In this document: one piece after another, positions 13,259-14,055 of the stretch
Layout: each line of letters opens with the position of its first letter
Position numbering within the stretch: the first letter of the stretch is position 1
Assembly: GCA_012961745.1 (NCBI GenBank)
Contig: DTYT01000168.1
Location: 1-14,055, forward strand
Direction: 5' to 3'
Source of the DNA: Kiritimatiellia bacterium
GTDB lineage: Bacteria; Verrucomicrobiota; Kiritimatiellia; B70-G9
Length of the DNA: 14,055 nt
Program-made: the position numbers and the translations under genes
Notes under the pieces: generated by a model
What the model saw: the letters and a program-made list of their open reading frames with translations, nothing else
Told to the model about the DNA's origin: nothing
Database searches by the model: none

Positions 13259-14055
13259 ATGAAAATCACAATGGTGGGAACCGGATATGTGGGCTTGGTC
13301 ACCGGCACCTGCTTTGCGGAGATCGGGCACCAGGTCCTTTGCGTTGACAACGACGCCCGCAAGATCGACATCCTCCGGAAACGCCGCATACCGATCTACG
13401 AAGAAGACCTTGAAGATCTGGTGATCCGCAACATTGACGCGGAACGTCTGCACTTCACCACCTCCATCAGAGAAGGCACCGAGTTCGCCGAGGTGATATT
13501 CATCGCCGTCGGGACGCCTCCCGCTTACCACGGTGAACCCAACCTGTCCTACGTAGAACAGGTGGGCCGGCAGGTGGCGGCTCACATGACTGATTACCGC
13601 TTGCTGGTGGAAAAGAGCACCGTCCCGGTAAACACCGGAATCCAGCTCAAGCGGACCATTTCCAAGTACCTGCGCGAGAAAGTGGATTTTGATGTGGCCT
13701 CCAATCCCGAGTTCCTGCGGGAAGGCTCGGCGGTTCATGATGCTTTCAATCCGGACCGGATCGTGATCGGCGTGGAAAGTGAGCGGGCAACCCGGCTTCT
13801 GCGGGAAATCTACGAGCCGATAATCGCTCGGTCGGGGTGCGAGTTCCTGGTCATGAACATCCCCAGCGCGGAACTGACCAAGCATGCCTCCAACTCCTTT
13901 CTGGCCACCAAGATCTCCTTCATCAACGCGGTCAGCCGGGTGTGCGAGCTGGCAGGCGCGGATATCGAACAGGTGGCCCACGGGATGGGACTGGATCCCC
14001 GGATTGGATCGAGCTTCCTGCGCGCCGGTGTCGGATACGGCGGCTCGTGCTTCCC
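13259..14055 (+). CDS. ugd: UDP-glucose 6-dehydrogenase, 3' end outside the window
   Basis: Oxidises UDP-glucose to UDP-glucuronate in two NAD+ steps, supplying exopolysaccharide or envelope sugars. The frame runs open to the right edge: 265 of about 430-440 residues are present, i.e. the NAD-binding domain and central helix. Key parts are the Rossmann loop GTGYVGL (7-13) with acidic D30, VGTPP (84-88), EKSTVPV (118-124), SNPEFLREGSA (148-158) with E151, ELTKHASNSFLATKISFIN (205-223) with K208 and N212, and GVGYGGSCF (257-265). The last holds the catalytic cysteine C264, just before the cut. The usual YEPGLE reads YEEDLE (48-53), a small deviation. GGGAGGT sits seven bases before the ATG. It is divergent from glgP. 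Other UDP-sugar dehydrogenases (UDP-ManNAc type) are less likely given the ELTKHASN and GGSC style. Confidence 0.95.
   Translation, partial: MKITMVGTGYVGLVTGTCFAEIGHQVLCVDNDARKIDILRKRRIPIYEEDLEDLVIRNIDAERLHFTTSIREGTEFAEVIFIAVGTPPAYHGEPNLSYVEQVGRQVAAHMTDYRLLVEKSTVPVNTGIQLKRTISKYLREKVDFDVASNPEFLREGSAVHDAFNPDRIVIGVESERATRLLREIYEPIIARSGCEFLVMNIPSAELTKHASNSFLATKISFINAVSRVCELAGADIEQVAHGMGLDPRIGSSFLRAGVGYGGSCF

Noticed and set aside
11953..13347. 464-residue open frame on the plus strand over glgP
   Set aside because: It is antisense to the conserved phosphorylase and continues into the ugd start in another frame. It has no family motifs; long shadow frames are expected in GC-rich DNA.
13133..13981. 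282-residue open frame on the minus strand
   Set aside because: Antisense to ugd, which has all its catalytic motifs in the plus frame.

Overview
The window is a piece of uncultured-bacterium (metagenome-type) DNA. About 13.4 kb is GC-rich bacterial chromosome. The first ~0.65 kb is AT-rich and looks foreign. No rRNA, tRNA, CRISPR array, integrase or insertion sequence was seen. The GC-rich part carries a ketol-acid reductoisomerase of the Bacteroidetes/Chlorobi-like branch, an RNase HIII (rnhC), a single-subunit HU-type protein and several small conserved families (DUF2934, DUF4870-like, DUF2752). This suggests an FCB- or PVC-like, or candidate-phylum, bacterium. That placement is inference from remembered family resemblance.

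Layout. (1) 2-658: internal part of a class II ribonucleotide reductase, open at the left edge, with archaeal/thermophile-like AGA/AGG arginine codon use. (2) ~650-660: abrupt junction inside a short shared word, where the reductase and an oppositely oriented ilvC both lose their C-termini. It is probably an assembly or library chimera. (3) 636-4027, minus strand: a membrane-bound sensor/SpoIIE-type phosphatase, a 63-residue membrane protein and ilvC, in that transcription order. (4) 4141-6383, plus strand: a 32-residue very basic protein, RNase HIII and a fumarylacetoacetate hydrolase (FAH) family enzyme. (5) A strong bidirectional terminator at 6514-6538 separates these from a minus-strand group: NERD-domain membrane protein, DJ-1/PfpI protein and HU. 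(6) 8326-8727: a non-coding, palindrome-containing spacer. (7) 8728-~10180, plus strand: DUF2934 protein with a histone-H1-like tail, DUF4870-like membrane protein and DUF2752 membrane protein. (8) ~10180-10800: gene-poor stretch. (9) 10801-12960, minus strand: alpha-glucan phosphorylase, divergent from UDP-glucose 6-dehydrogenase (13259 to the right edge), which is cut just after its catalytic cysteine.

How the genes relate. Most are housekeeping or general functions: nucleotide reduction, branched-chain amino acid synthesis, R-loop or primer removal, nucleoid structure, glycogen use and UDP-glucuronate supply for polysaccharide. The phosphatase is the only clear signalling gene, and no anti-sigma or anti-anti-sigma partner lies beside it. 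The divergent glgP/ugd pair shares a ~300-base spacer with candidate promoters both ways, which fits glucose-phosphate flow between storage and envelope polysaccharide.

I did not find a convincing new multi-gene system. The points most worth a second look are the chimeric junction, the lysine-to-methionine change in the NERD domain, the 32-residue basic protein, the REP-like hairpin before the DUF2934 gene and the unsupported tail on the DUF2752 frame.
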